Origin: Streptomyces stelliscabiei | Lineage (GTDB): Bacteria; Actinomycetota; Actinomycetes; Streptomycetales; Streptomycetaceae | Direction of reading: 5' to 3' | Assembly (NCBI RefSeq): GCF_014873495.1 | Contig: NZ_JADBGF010000001.1 | Location: 992,001-1,056,000 of the forward strand | DNA: 64,000 nt | In this document: positions 54,913 through 63,261 of the stretch, piece after piece | Numbering within the stretch: the stretch's first letter is position 1 | Layout: every line of letters begins with the position of its first letter | Program-made: the position numbers and the translations under genes | Notes under the pieces: model-generated | Seen by the model: only the letters and a program-made list of their open reading frames with translations | Told to the model about the DNA's origin: nothing | Databases searched by the model: none

Positions 54913-55934
54913 TCCGGCCGGGCCGCTCGTCCGAAGAGGCCGGACAGTGCCTCCACCGCCTCTTCGAGCGAGGACGGCCGGACCGTCCCCGAGGTGGGGC
55001 GCCCGTGCCAGCCGGGGCCCCCGAGCACGACGAGCGGCCGGCGGCGGGCGCCCTTGACGCCCCAGCGCATGGCGGCGACATGGCGGGCCAGGGGCGGGCT
55101 CGCCGTGGAACGGGCCTGTGCCCACAGGACCACGGCCGCCGGGCCGAGCCGCTCGACCGCCGAGGTGAGCGCCTCGGCGGGGACGGCCGCGCCGAACATC
55201 CTGGCGGGCAGGCCCAGTTCGCCGAGCGCCGCGCCGAGCGCCTCCAGCGGGAGGCTGTGCTGTTCGCCGGGCACGCAGGCCAGGACGACCGGGCCCGGGG
55301 CGGTGGCGCCGTGCGAGGGTGCGGGCGCCCGGGTGTGGCGGCGCAGGGCGGTGGAGACGTGCCAGGAGAGCAGGTGCTCCACCTCGACGTAACGGTCGCC
55401 GGACGACGCCCACTTGCGGCCCACGGCGTGCAGCGTCGGCACCATCACGTCCTGCCAGGCCGCCGTGAGCCCGTGCCGCTCGACGGCACCGGCCAACAGG
55501 TCCTCCACCGTCGGGGCGTCGAGGCGTACGGCGGCGCGGGCGAGGCCCCGGCACTCCTCGCGGGTGCCTTCTCCCGGGGACGGCCGATCGGACGCGGACC
55601 GCCGCCTGGGAGGATCCCCGTCCGGCGCTCCCCCGCGCCCGTCCTCCGCGTCTCTCGCCGTCGGGGTCCCTGCCCCCGCGCGTGCCGCGCGGGCCGCCTC
55701 GCCGGGTGGCAGCCCGGCGGACGTCAGCCGGCACATCTCCTCCAGCACCGCCACGTCCCGCGGGCTCCAGCGCCGGTGCCGTCCGTCCGCGCGCACCGCG
55801 GGCCCGATGCCGTAGCGGCGGTCCCAGGACCGCAGCGTCGTGGGCGACACGCCCAGCCGTCGCGCCAGGGCACCGCTGGTCAGGCCCGGATCGGCGGGGT
55901 TCTCCTCCCCGTACGCACCCATGAGGGCGATCAT
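54846..55934 (-). CDS. litR: MerR-type regulator with B12-binding domain (LitR/CarH-like photoreceptor)
   Basis: A 362-residue regulator: MerR HTH at about 18-85 (LTSGALARRLGVSPTTLRSW, DRRYGIGPAVRADGRHRRWS), a Pro/Gly/Arg-rich linker, a helical B12-cap-like domain (VPTLHAVGRKWASSGDRYVE then VEHLLSWHVSTALRR) and a cobalamin-binding Rossmann domain with VVLACVPGEQHSLPLEALGA. The His of EQHSLP would be the lower ligand, though the usual D/ExHxxG glycine is Pro. The cap Trp and EH are separated by ten residues. Such proteins repress genes in the dark and release on light-induced adenosylcobalamin photolysis. Start is ATG 55934 or 55922, no good ribosome site. The photolyase next door supports light control. 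Confidence 0.88.
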   Translation of the reverse strand: MIALMGAYGEENPADPGLTSGALARRLGVSPTTLRSWDRRYGIGPAVRADGRHRRWSPRDVAVLEEMCRLTSAGLPPGEAARAARAGAGTPTARDAEDGRGGAPDGDPPRRRSASDRPSPGEGTREECRGLARAAVRLDAPTVEDLLAGAVERHGLTAAWQDVMVPTLHAVGRKWASSGDRYVEVEHLLSWHVSTALRRHTRAPAPSHGATAPGPVVLACVPGEQHSLPLEALGAALGELGLPARMFGAAVPAEALTSAVERLGPAAVVLWAQARSTASPPLARHVAAMRWGVKGARRRPLVVLGGPGWHGRPTSGTVRPSSLEEAVEALSGLFGRAARPDQELRPRRNRSRPSDSSTIGSG

Positions 55935-56009
55935 ACGATGCACAAACGATGCGAGGTGAGGGCCCGCCTCGCGGGCAACACGGTCACGCAAGCGTTCGAT
56001 GCGCAAACG
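55935..56009. promoter_or_regulatory. Pair of 14-bp direct repeats upstream of the LitR-like gene
   Basis: ACGATGCACAAACG (55935-55948) and TCGATGCGCAAACG (55996-56009) match at 12 of 14 positions, with 61 nt from start to start. The first abuts the proposed start codon of the LitR-like gene. They may be autoregulatory sites for the regulator and could reach the divergent SPW gene. Confidence 0.45.
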
Positions 56010-56285
56010 TTCTAGGCGATCGAGTGCATCCGGCTGCCGCCCGGCCGAAGAAGAAGCAGGCGCGGGGGCCGAACGACCGGGTCACTCCGGTCGACGGCGC
56101 GACCCCGCCAGGACCCGCCCCCGAGGAGCGGTCGGCGCTTCTCGGGGGCGGGTCCGCCCCCTGCACTCCCTCGACTCCGACGACTACACATAAAGGGAAA
56201 ATAAGCGCAGAATGAACATACGCGGCGCTTACCGCACACCCCACCAGACGCGGTCAGGCCTGCAGAGTTCAAAGGAGTTCGAGTC

Positions 56286-56741
56286 ATGGCCAACGTCTCA
56301 CACAGGAGTGACATCACCAGCCACCCCGACGCACCCGAAATGCAGGCCCGGTTCGCCAGCATGCTCGGAGGCCGCGATGTGGCGCTCGTGGACGGACCGG
56401 TGTTCCTCCTCGGTCTGTACTGCGCCGTGTCCCCATGGATACTCCACTACACGACGAGCCAGCCGGCGCTCGCGTCCCACAACCTCGTCGTGGGCATCGC
56501 CATCGGTCTGCTGGCCCTCGGGTTCACCGCCGCACCGGAGAGAATGTACGGCCTGAGCTGGGCCATGTGCGCGCTGGGTGTCTGGATGATCGTCGCGGCG
56601 TGGATCGTCGGCGACAGCCCGGACGCCGGTGTCGTGGTCAACAACATCATCATCGGCTGCCTGGCACTGCTGCTGGGGCTGATGTGCGCAGGCGCCGCGG
56701 CCAAGGGCACCACGCATGCGGGCCGCACGCCACAGGTGTAG
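56286..56741 (+). CDS. SPW-repeat membrane protein
   Basis: A 151-residue integral membrane protein with about four helices: GPVFLLGLYCAVSPWILHYT, containing the SPW signature; NLVVGIAIGLLALGFTAA; YGLSWAMCALGVWMIVAAWI; VVVNNIIIGCLALLLGLMCA. The second half repeats the pattern (LSWAM...W). Function of the family is unknown. ATG 56286 follows AAAGGAG at good spacing. The upstream 56007-56285 interval is AT-rich near 56185-56220 and carries a LitR-like repeat, suggesting light or stress control together with litR and phr. Confidence 0.93.
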   Translation: MANVSHRSDITSHPDAPEMQARFASMLGGRDVALVDGPVFLLGLYCAVSPWILHYTTSQPALASHNLVVGIAIGLLALGFTAAPERMYGLSWAMCALGVWMIVAAWIVGDSPDAGVVVNNIIIGCLALLLGLMCAGAAAKGTTHAGRTPQV

Positions 56742-56867
56742 AACTGGACGCCCGCGAGGGGTGACGGCGGCCGACCCGCTCAGGCGGGCCGACCGCCGGC
56801 CGCCCGCCCCGGTCCGCGCACGGTTATTCGCTGGCCCGCCTTCGACCGAGACCCCCAGACTGCCGCC

Positions 56868-58118
56868 GTGAGTCGAACCTTCAGCGCATGGGTGACCTCG
56901 GGTGCGGACTTCCTCGGCGTCACCGGTCCGTTCCCCGTCGACGTTCCGTGGTGGGCCGAGGTCGAGCCCGTCGTGGAGCGACTGGAGCACATCCTCGGGG
57001 TCCCGGTGTTCGTGCTGCGCCTGCTGGAGGTGGACGGCGGCGAGAGCGGCTGCGACGGGCACGTGACGTACCACGTGGAGGCGTCGGGGCGCCCCCGGGC
57101 CGGGTCCCTGCGCCAACACCCCGTGGACCAGGGCATGTTGTGGACGGAGGACGCCCTGCGCTCACCCTGGGCGCGGGCCGACGGGCTGCGGGAACTGCTG
57201 GACTGGGCCACGCGCGCACTCGCCGCGCAGGGGCGGCCGGTGTTGGGGCCGGCCGAGCAGCGGCGGACGTGGAACCTGGCGGTACTCTTCCGGCTGCCCG
57301 CCGCCCGGGGGCCGGTCTGGCTCAAGGCGACACCACCCTTCGCCTCCGACGAGGCCGCGGTCATCGCCGCGTTCGCCGGGGTGGACACCGGCCTCGTGCC
57401 GACGGTCCTCGCCGTCGGCGAGCGGCGCGTCCTGCTGGAGCACATCCCGGGCGAGGACTGCTGGACGGCCGACGACGCCACGGTCGCGGCCGGGGTCCGC
57501 CGGTTCGTCGCCGCCCAGGCGGCCCTGGCCGGCCGACGCCCTCCAGGACTTCGCGACCGGCGGGACCGGTTCCTCGGTGATCTGGTGCGCGAACTGCTCG
57601 ACGGGCGAGTGGAGTTGGGCCTCACCGACGAGGAGCGGGACCGGGCGCGGGAGCTGACGCACCGCTGGGACCGCCTCGCCGCATGCGGGCTGCCCGACAC
57701 GCTCGTCCACGCGGACTTCCATCCGGGCAACTGGCGCAGCGACGGCCGGCCGCCCGTCGTCGTCGACTTCGCCGACTCCCACTGGGGCAACCCCGTGCTG
57801 GACTGTCTGCGCCTGCACGACTTCCTCCCCGAGGCGGTACGCCCGACGGCCGTCCGTGTCTGGGCCGACGCCCGGCGGACCCGCGTCCCCGCCGGCGACC
57901 CCGTCCGCGCGCTCGCCCTGGCCGAGCCCCTGGCGCACCTCTCGTACGCCCTGCGCTACCAGGAGTTCCTCGACGGCATCGAGCCGTCCGAGCGGCCGTA
58001 CCACCAGGGGGACCCGACGTCGGTGATCCGGCGGGCGCTGCGGTGCGCGGCACACCCGAGCCCCGACTTCGTGCGGGCGGCCGACCGGAGGGGCCGTGCC
58101 GGGGAGCCGTTCGCGTGA
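56868..58118 (+). CDS. Aminoglycoside-phosphotransferase-fold kinase
   Basis: A 416-residue APH/choline-kinase-like protein. An N-terminal half of about 140 residues (including VFVLRLLEVDGGESGCDGHV) precedes the kinase lobe: LAVLFRLPAARGPVWLKATP with the ATP-binding Lys, catalytic loop HADFHPGNW (about residue 281) and metal-binding DFADSHWGNPVLD (about 303). Start GTG 56868. The extended N-terminus and weak nucleotide-loop differ from resistance enzymes, so a small-molecule or sugar kinase is as likely as antibiotic inactivation. No resistance phenotype should be assumed. Confidence 0.88.
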   Translation: MSRTFSAWVTSGADFLGVTGPFPVDVPWWAEVEPVVERLEHILGVPVFVLRLLEVDGGESGCDGHVTYHVEASGRPRAGSLRQHPVDQGMLWTEDALRSPWARADGLRELLDWATRALAAQGRPVLGPAEQRRTWNLAVLFRLPAARGPVWLKATPPFASDEAAVIAAFAGVDTGLVPTVLAVGERRVLLEHIPGEDCWTADDATVAAGVRRFVAAQAALAGRRPPGLRDRRDRFLGDLVRELLDGRVELGLTDEERDRARELTHRWDRLAACGLPDTLVHADFHPGNWRSDGRPPVVVDFADSHWGNPVLDCLRLHDFLPEAVRPTAVRVWADARRTRVPAGDPVRALALAEPLAHLSYALRYQEFLDGIEPSERPYHQGDPTSVIRRALRCAAHPSPDFVRAADRRGRAGEPFA

Positions 58119-58366
58119 GGACCGGGGAGCCGGCCGCATGACAAGCGGCGGGACCGCACGCCGTCATCGCCGCCACGGGAGGCCGGTCACCCGCCGACCG
58201 GGGGCAGGGTGCGGCGGCCGGACGGGTGGTGGCAGGGGCGGCGGCCGGACGGGGTGGCCGCCGCGGCGGCGCCGGGCGCGCCCGGAATCGCGTTGCGGGG
58301 CGGCCCGCCCGGCGGCTAGCGTCGCCGGGCCTCGTCATCCACCCGCCGACCAGCCCCGGAGCCCTC

Positions 58367-59245
58367 TTGCCCCCGCGCGTCACGCCGCTCGTCGACCCCG
58401 CCGCCACCCCGTCCGGCCGCCGCCTCGCCTGGCTGGCGTCCGAGGCGGACGGCGTCCCTCGCGGATCCGCCTTCCTGCGGCTGTTCACCAAGGAGGGGCA
58501 GACGCATCTGGCCGAGCTGGACGGCGCCGTACACCCGGCCGAGCGGCGGCAGGGCGTCGGCACCGCGCTCCTCGACGCGGCGGTCGGCTCCGCCCGCGCC
58601 GACGGCCGCCGCGCTCTCATCGCCCAGGCCCGACAAGGCTCCCCGGGCGACGCGTTCCTGGCGGCACGCGGCTTCCGCCGGGTGCTGACCCTGGTGTACG
58701 CCCGCCTCGAACTCGCCGCGATCGACCCCGACCACGTCACGCGGATCCTCGAACAGCCGTGTCCCGGCTACCACTTGACCAGTTGGACGGGCGTCGTACC
58801 GGAGGAACTCGCGCGGAGCTATGCCGCGTCACGCCGCGCGATGGACGACATGCCGATGGGCGACACCGACTACGGGACGGTGGTCTGGGACGTGGAGCGC
58901 GTGGTCGCCGCCGCCGAGGCGATCGCGAAACGCGGCGACTCGCTGTACACGGTGGCCGCGGTGCACACGTCGAGCGGCACCGTCGTGGGCTTCTCGGAAC
59001 TCGTCCTGCCGGGCGACGGCGAGGGCGAGGGGCAGTACTACGGCACCGCCGTTCTGCCCGAGCACCGGGGTCACGCGCTGGGGCTCCGGATGAAGGCGAG
59101 GGCCGTCCTCCATGCCCACCGCCTGGCCCCCGCCCTGGCGCTGCTCACCGACACCGCCGCGGAGAACGCCCCGATGCGCCGGGTCAACGACGTGCTCGGC
59201 TACCGGCCCACGCACACGTCCATCGAGTACCAGCTCGACCTGTGA
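58367..59245 (+). CDS. Tandem-GNAT acetyltransferase
   Basis: A 292-residue protein with two GNAT domains, as in mycothiol synthase or Eis-like tandem enzymes. First domain: LAELDGAVHPAERRQGVGTA LLDAA; second: VVGFSELVLPG, TAVLPEHRGHALGLRMKARA, NAPMRRVNDVLGYRPTHTSI. TTG 58367 with GGAG 6 nt upstream is chosen; the frame stays open further upstream through Arg-rich non-homologous sequence. The second domain has the better acetyl-CoA site. Substrate unknown. Confidence 0.87.
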   Translation: MPPRVTPLVDPAATPSGRRLAWLASEADGVPRGSAFLRLFTKEGQTHLAELDGAVHPAERRQGVGTALLDAAVGSARADGRRALIAQARQGSPGDAFLAARGFRRVLTLVYARLELAAIDPDHVTRILEQPCPGYHLTSWTGVVPEELARSYAASRRAMDDMPMGDTDYGTVVWDVERVVAAAEAIAKRGDSLYTVAAVHTSSGTVVGFSELVLPGDGEGEGQYYGTAVLPEHRGHALGLRMKARAVLHAHRLAPALALLTDTAAENAPMRRVNDVLGYRPTHTSIEYQLDL

Positions 59246-59275
59246 CGCGGTCGGCGCCGACCGCCGCCCGGAAGG

Positions 59276-60070
59276 TCAGGCGGCTGCCGTGCTCCCGACC
59301 GCGTACTCGTACGGCGTGGTGGTCGTGAGCGGCTCGAAGCCCAGGCGGGCCAGGATCGGACGGCTGGTGGCGAGCGCGTCGACCTGCACGTAGCGGTAGC
59401 CGCGGTCGGCGGCGACGCGGGCGCGGTGGGCGACCAGGGCCCGGTAGACACCGCGGCCCCGCCATCCCTCGACGGTGCCGCCGCCCCACAGGCCGGCGAA
59501 GCGCGTGCCGGGGACCAGTTCCATCCGCGCGGCGCTCACGGGTTCGTCGCCGACGAGGGCCACGACGGCCACGACCGACTCGGGGTCCCCGGTGAGCTGG
59601 GCCAGCAGCTGGTGGCGCATCCGGGTGCTGTCCGTGCCGAACGCCCTCTCGTGGACGTCGGCCACCAGGTCCACACCCGCGCTGTCGGTGACCGGGAGCA
59701 GCCGTACGCCCTCGGGCGGCTCGATGTCGAGGCTCAGGTCGGCGACCTCCGCGATCATCAGCGTCTCCTCCGGAGCGGCCGTGAACCCGGCGTCGCGCAG
59801 GCGCTGCCCCAGGTCGACCGGGAGATCGTGGCCGTACAGCTTCCATTCGAAGTCACGGCCGAGGCCGGAGAAGTACCGGATCTGTTCGGTGATCGCCGCG
59901 TCCGCGCGCGCCTCGTCCAGGTCGGACCAGACGACACCGCTCCAGCCGTTCTCGAAACCGACCTGGCGCACCACCCCGCCCACGCGCTCGATCCGGGCTC
60001 CGGGCCCGTCGGGGCGGGCGCCCTCCCGCATGTCCCGGTCGAACAGTGCCAGCACAGCAGCGTGATCCAT
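59276..60070 (-). CDS. GNAT-family acetyltransferase
   Basis: A 264-residue protein with a helical N-terminal half (MDHAAVLALFDRDMREGARP; WSDLDEARADAAITEQIRYF) and a C-terminal GNAT domain (AARMELVPGTRFAGLWGGGT, VEGWRGRGVYRALVAHRARV, YVQVDALATSRPILARLGFE). ATG 60070 is preferred over the upstream in-frame start because GGAGTGAG lies just before it. Converges on the tandem-GNAT gene with a 30-bp gap. Substrate unknown. Confidence 0.92.
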   Translation of the reverse strand: MDHAAVLALFDRDMREGARPDGPGARIERVGGVVRQVGFENGWSGVVWSDLDEARADAAITEQIRYFSGLGRDFEWKLYGHDLPVDLGQRLRDAGFTAAPEETLMIAEVADLSLDIEPPEGVRLLPVTDSAGVDLVADVHERAFGTDSTRMRHQLLAQLTGDPESVVAVVALVGDEPVSAARMELVPGTRFAGLWGGGTVEGWRGRGVYRALVAHRARVAADRGYRYVQVDALATSRPILARLGFEPLTTTTPYEYAVGSTAAA

Positions 60071-60283
60071 ACCGCTCACTCCATCACCAGTCGTTCGCCC
60101 TGGCAACGGAATTCACCCGCTTCTTCGCATCGGGAGCGCTACGGGCCCAGGCCCGCGCCGCCCGCCGGGCCGCACGGCGCGGCCGCACGGGTGTCACTCG
60201 CGCAAGCGGTCGGGGAGCGGACAGACGACGTAAGGTGCACCTCGCGACGGTGGCCGAGGGGTGCGAGGAGGGCGTGGACGACC

Positions 60284-60853
60284 ATGATGAAGGAATCCGA
60301 ACTGGTGTACCTGCGACGCTGCGTGACGCTCGCGACCGAGGCACTGGAGAGCGGTGACGAACCGTTCGGTTCGGTCCTGGTCGGCGGTGACGGCACCGTG
60401 CTGGCCGAGGACCACAACCGGGTGGCCGGTGGCGACCGCACCCGTCACCCGGAGTTCGAGCTCGCCCGCTGGTCGGCGGCACGGCTCACCGTCGAGGAGC
60501 GCGCGGCGGCCACCGTGTACACCTCGGGCGAGCACTGCCCGATGTGCGCCGCCGCCCACGCCTGGGTGGGCCTCGGCCGCATCGTGTACGTCGCCTCGTC
60601 CGAGCAACTGGGCATCTGGCTGGACGAGTTGGGGGTGCCCGCGCCGCCGGTGCGGACACTGCCGGTGCGGGAGATCGCGCCCGGGGTGACGGTCGAGGGG
60701 CCGGTGCCGGAGCTGGCCGGGGAGGTGCGGGCCCTGCACCGCCGGTTCCACGCCGGAGCGGGCGGCGCGGTCGCCGCCGAGGACGGAGACGGGCGGGACG
60801 GAGAGGGGCAGGACGAGGACGAGCGGGACGGAGACGGACGGGACGGGGACTGA
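60284..60853 (+). CDS. Nucleoside/guanine-type deaminase with repetitive acidic tail
   Basis: A 189-residue zinc deaminase of the CDA/guanine-deaminase superfamily. Zinc and catalytic motifs: HPEFE (His and proton-shuttling Glu, replacing the usual HAE) and GEHCPMCAAAHAW (PCxxC-type). The N-terminal ESGDEPFGSVLVGGDGTVLA strand matches the family. Substrate could be guanine, cytosine or tRNA adenosine; size and HPE favour a free-base or nucleoside deaminase. The last 25 residues are a degenerate Glu/Asp/Gly/Arg repeat (EDGDGRDGEGQDEDERDGDG), encoded by a purine repeat that continues past the stop codon. ATG 60284 or 60287. Confidence 0.9.
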   Translation: MMKESELVYLRRCVTLATEALESGDEPFGSVLVGGDGTVLAEDHNRVAGGDRTRHPEFELARWSAARLTVEERAAATVYTSGEHCPMCAAAHAWVGLGRIVYVASSEQLGIWLDELGVPAPPVRTLPVREIAPGVTVEGPVPELAGEVRALHRRFHAGAGGAVAAEDGDGRDGEGQDEDERDGDGRDGD

Positions 60854-60890
60854 GAGGCGGAAGAAGGACTGGGACGGGCGGGACGGGGCA
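60776..60890. repeat. Degenerate purine-rich repeat crossing a stop codon
   Basis: Irregular repeats of the type GGGACGGAGACG / GGGCGGGACGG span the 3' end of the deaminase gene and about 40 bp of the intergenic DNA. The plus strand is almost free of T over this stretch. Confidence 0.8.
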
Positions 60891-60932
60891 GGCGGTCCGG
60901 GTTCCGTCGTCGTCGTCCGGAGACCTTCACCG

Positions 60933-62105
60933 ATGTCCGAAGACGTGGTGCCGCACACCGCCCCGGGCCCGTCGGCCCAGCCCGAGGGCGCGAGGTCACG
61001 GCCGAGGCAGGTCCCGCGGGACCCGTACTTCGACAACGCGAAGTACCTGACCATCGTCCTGGTGGCCTGTGGGCACGCGTGGGAGCCGCTGACGTACGGC
61101 AGCCGGACCGTGACGGCCGCGTATCTGACCGTCTACGCGTTTCACATGCCGGCCTTCGCCCTGATCTCCGGGTACTTCTCGCGGAGCTTCGACATGGCGC
61201 CGGGCCGGCTGAAGCGGCTGATGACGGGGGTGGTGCTGCCGTACGTCGTGTTCGAGACGGCGTACACGCTGTTCTACCGGTGGGCGCAGGACGATCCGGG
61301 CTATCCGCTGAGCCTGCTGGATCCCTGGTACGTGATGTGGTTCCTGGTCGCCCTCTTCATCTGGCGGCTGACCACGCCCCTGTGGCTGACGCTGCGCCAT
61401 CCGCTGCCCGTCGCGCTGGGTCTGGCGATGCTGGCGGCGGTCTCACCGGATCTCGGCGGTGACGTCTCCATCCAGCGCGTGCTGGGGTTCCTGCCGTTCT
61501 TCGTCCTCGGGCTGACGCTGCGGGCCGAGCACTTCGAACGGCTGCGCACCCGCCGGGTGCGGCTGTGTCTGCTCCCGGTGGGCCTCGGGGCGTTCGCGGC
61601 CGCGTACCGGGTGGCGCCGTGGTTCGACGCGGGCTGGTTCTATCACCGCGGCAGTGTCACCGGCCAGGGGGTGTCCCGCTGGACGGGCCTGCTGACCACA
61701 CCCGCCCTGTTCGCTCTGGCGGTGCTGCTGACGGCCTGCTTCCTGGCCTGGGTGCCGCGCCGGCACCTGTGGTTCACGACGCTGGGCGCCGGCACGATGT
61801 ACGGCTACCTGCTGCACGGTTTCGTGATCAAGTGGGCGCGCTTCCGGGACTGGTACGCCGTGGAGTGGCCGCACACCCCGCTCGGGCAGCTGGCGGTGAC
61901 GGCCCTCGCGGTCGGCGGCATCACCCTGCTGTGCACCGCGCCCGTACGCGCCGCGCTCCGCTGTGTCGTCGAGCCACGCATGGAGTGGGCGTTCAAGAAG
62001 GGCGACGCCGCCCGGCCGACCGGGGCCGAGGACGCCCCGGCGGGGGCCGGGCCGGGGAACGCCGCCCCGTCGCCCGCGTCGCCTAGCCGAGTTCGAGAGT
62101 CGTGA
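60933..62105 (+). CDS. Family-3 membrane acyltransferase
   Basis: A 390-residue integral membrane protein of the acyltransferase-3 (OafA/NolL/fucose-4-O-acetylase) family with about ten helices. Family features: the cytosolic-start DPYFDNAKYLTIVLVACGHA with the catalytic-type His, FHMPAFALISGYFSRSF, YVMWFLVALFIWRL, and a late helix with GTMYGYLLHGFVIKWARF. The last 35 residues are a hydrophilic Ala/Pro/Gly tail. It would acylate an envelope carbohydrate or glycolipid. Its 3' end overlaps the convergent GNAT gene by 23 bp. Confidence 0.93.
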   Translation: MSEDVVPHTAPGPSAQPEGARSRPRQVPRDPYFDNAKYLTIVLVACGHAWEPLTYGSRTVTAAYLTVYAFHMPAFALISGYFSRSFDMAPGRLKRLMTGVVLPYVVFETAYTLFYRWAQDDPGYPLSLLDPWYVMWFLVALFIWRLTTPLWLTLRHPLPVALGLAMLAAVSPDLGGDVSIQRVLGFLPFFVLGLTLRAEHFERLRTRRVRLCLLPVGLGAFAAAYRVAPWFDAGWFYHRGSVTGQGVSRWTGLLTTPALFALAVLLTACFLAWVPRRHLWFTTLGAGTMYGYLLHGFVIKWARFRDWYAVEWPHTPLGQLAVTALAVGGITLLCTAPVRAALRCVVEPRMEWAFKKGDAARPTGAEDAPAGAGPGNAAPSPASPSRVRES

Positions 62106-62934
62106 CCCCGAAGACGCGCTCCGCCGCGTACGGCCGGATCGGGCCGGTGTACATGCGGGCCGTCTCGAAGGACGGTGTCAGCCCGTACTCCTCCACCAGC
62201 GCGACGGCGGCCGTGTGCGGCTCCGGCACGTCGATGGCCAGCTCACGGCCCGCCGCCTCGGTGGCGAGCCCGGTGAGGAGCGCGCGGGCGTCGGCGGCGG
62301 TGTCGGCGAACAGGGGGCCGATCCGCAGGGCGTCCCGGCCCGGGCGGATGACGCCGTAGCCGGCGAGCCGCCCGTCGACGATCCGCGCGAGGGCCCGGTG
62401 CCCGTCGGCGGTCAACCACCGCTGGAGGAAGCGGGGGCGGTCGGCCGGGTGACAGGCGCTGTCGTACGCGGCGAGCGACGCGGCGTCCCGGACCGGCCGC
62501 ACGCCGTCGGGCAGGGCGGCCGCCCCGGGGATCACGCCCGCGTACCGGAAGGTGCGGTGGGCGGGCTCGAAGCCGGAGCGGCGGTAGTCGTCCTGCTGCG
62601 CGACCACTCCGTCGAGGCCGACCGTGCGGTCGCCGGCGTGGGCGAGTGCGGTCTTCCAGGTGGCGAGGCCGTGGCCCCGGCCGCGCAGGTCCGGGCGGAC
62701 CAGGTAGAAGCCGAGGAAGGCGTGGTGGTCGCCGTAGGTGACGACGGAGACGGACGAGACGGGTTCGCCGTCGATCCGGCCGAGGAAGAAGCCCTCGGGG
62801 TCCTGCGCGAAGAAGCACGCGGGGTCGCGGAGCCCCGGGTTCCAGCCCTCCTCGCCCGCCCATCGGGCGACCACCGCCCAGTCGTCGAGCGTGGCCCGGG
62901 TGACGACGAGGTCCTGATGCCCCGCAGAGGTCAT
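62083..62934 (-). CDS. GNAT-family acetyltransferase, two-domain type
   Basis: A 283-residue protein. N-terminal GNAT domain: DLVVTRATLDDWAVVARWAG, VSSVSVVTYGDHHAFLGFYL, VRPDLRGRGHGLATWKTALA, and DYRRSGFEPAHRTFRYAG. The second half (about 145-275) is a degenerate GNAT-like domain with YGVIRPGRDALRIGPLFADT and the closing LTPSFETARMYTGP, as in the YjdJ/YitH-like acetyltransferase group. ATG 62934. Substrate unknown; third acetyltransferase in this 5-kb stretch. Confidence 0.92.
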   Translation of the reverse strand: MTSAGHQDLVVTRATLDDWAVVARWAGEEGWNPGLRDPACFFAQDPEGFFLGRIDGEPVSSVSVVTYGDHHAFLGFYLVRPDLRGRGHGLATWKTALAHAGDRTVGLDGVVAQQDDYRRSGFEPAHRTFRYAGVIPGAAALPDGVRPVRDAASLAAYDSACHPADRPRFLQRWLTADGHRALARIVDGRLAGYGVIRPGRDALRIGPLFADTAADARALLTGLATEAAGRELAIDVPEPHTAAVALVEEYGLTPSFETARMYTGPIRPYAAERVFGVTTLELG

Positions 62935-63261
62935 CTCTGCGCTCCTTCACTGACGCGGACGCGCGGCCGCCGGGCGGCCGGGGACGCGGTGGTCGGCCCG
63001 CCCCGCTCAGCATCCTCGCCGAAGCCCGATCCCGCCCGCGACGCCGGATACGGCCGATCCCGGCGGGCGACGGGCCCCCCGGCCGGCCCTCTTCACACGG
63101 ACGAGCGACCCCCGCCCCCGGCCGCCGTACGGGGCCGGCGCGGCGCAGGATACGGCGCTCGCGGCCGCTCCGCCCGCTGGGAGGCGTGGCCGCGAGGGGC
63201 CGCCTATGGTGATCCGGGGGTTGTCCCCGGCCGCCCCGGCCGGGTGTCCCTGGAGGCACGC
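62935..63261. other. Divergent intergenic region
   Basis: A 327-bp, extremely GC-rich interval between the GNAT gene and the secreted hydrolase, which point away from each other. It should hold both promoters. I see small GC inverted repeats (for example GCGGCCGCCGGGCGGCCG around 62963) but no clear promoter or operator. Confidence 0.45.

Noticed and set aside
52309..55734. A 1,141-codon minus-strand frame over the SDR fusion, photolyase and LitR genes
   Set aside because: Shadow frame without domain content; it overlaps three well-supported genes.
56868..58118. Aminoglycoside resistance gene
   Set aside because: It has the APH fold motifs, but the long N-terminal region and general divergence do not support a specific resistance enzyme.
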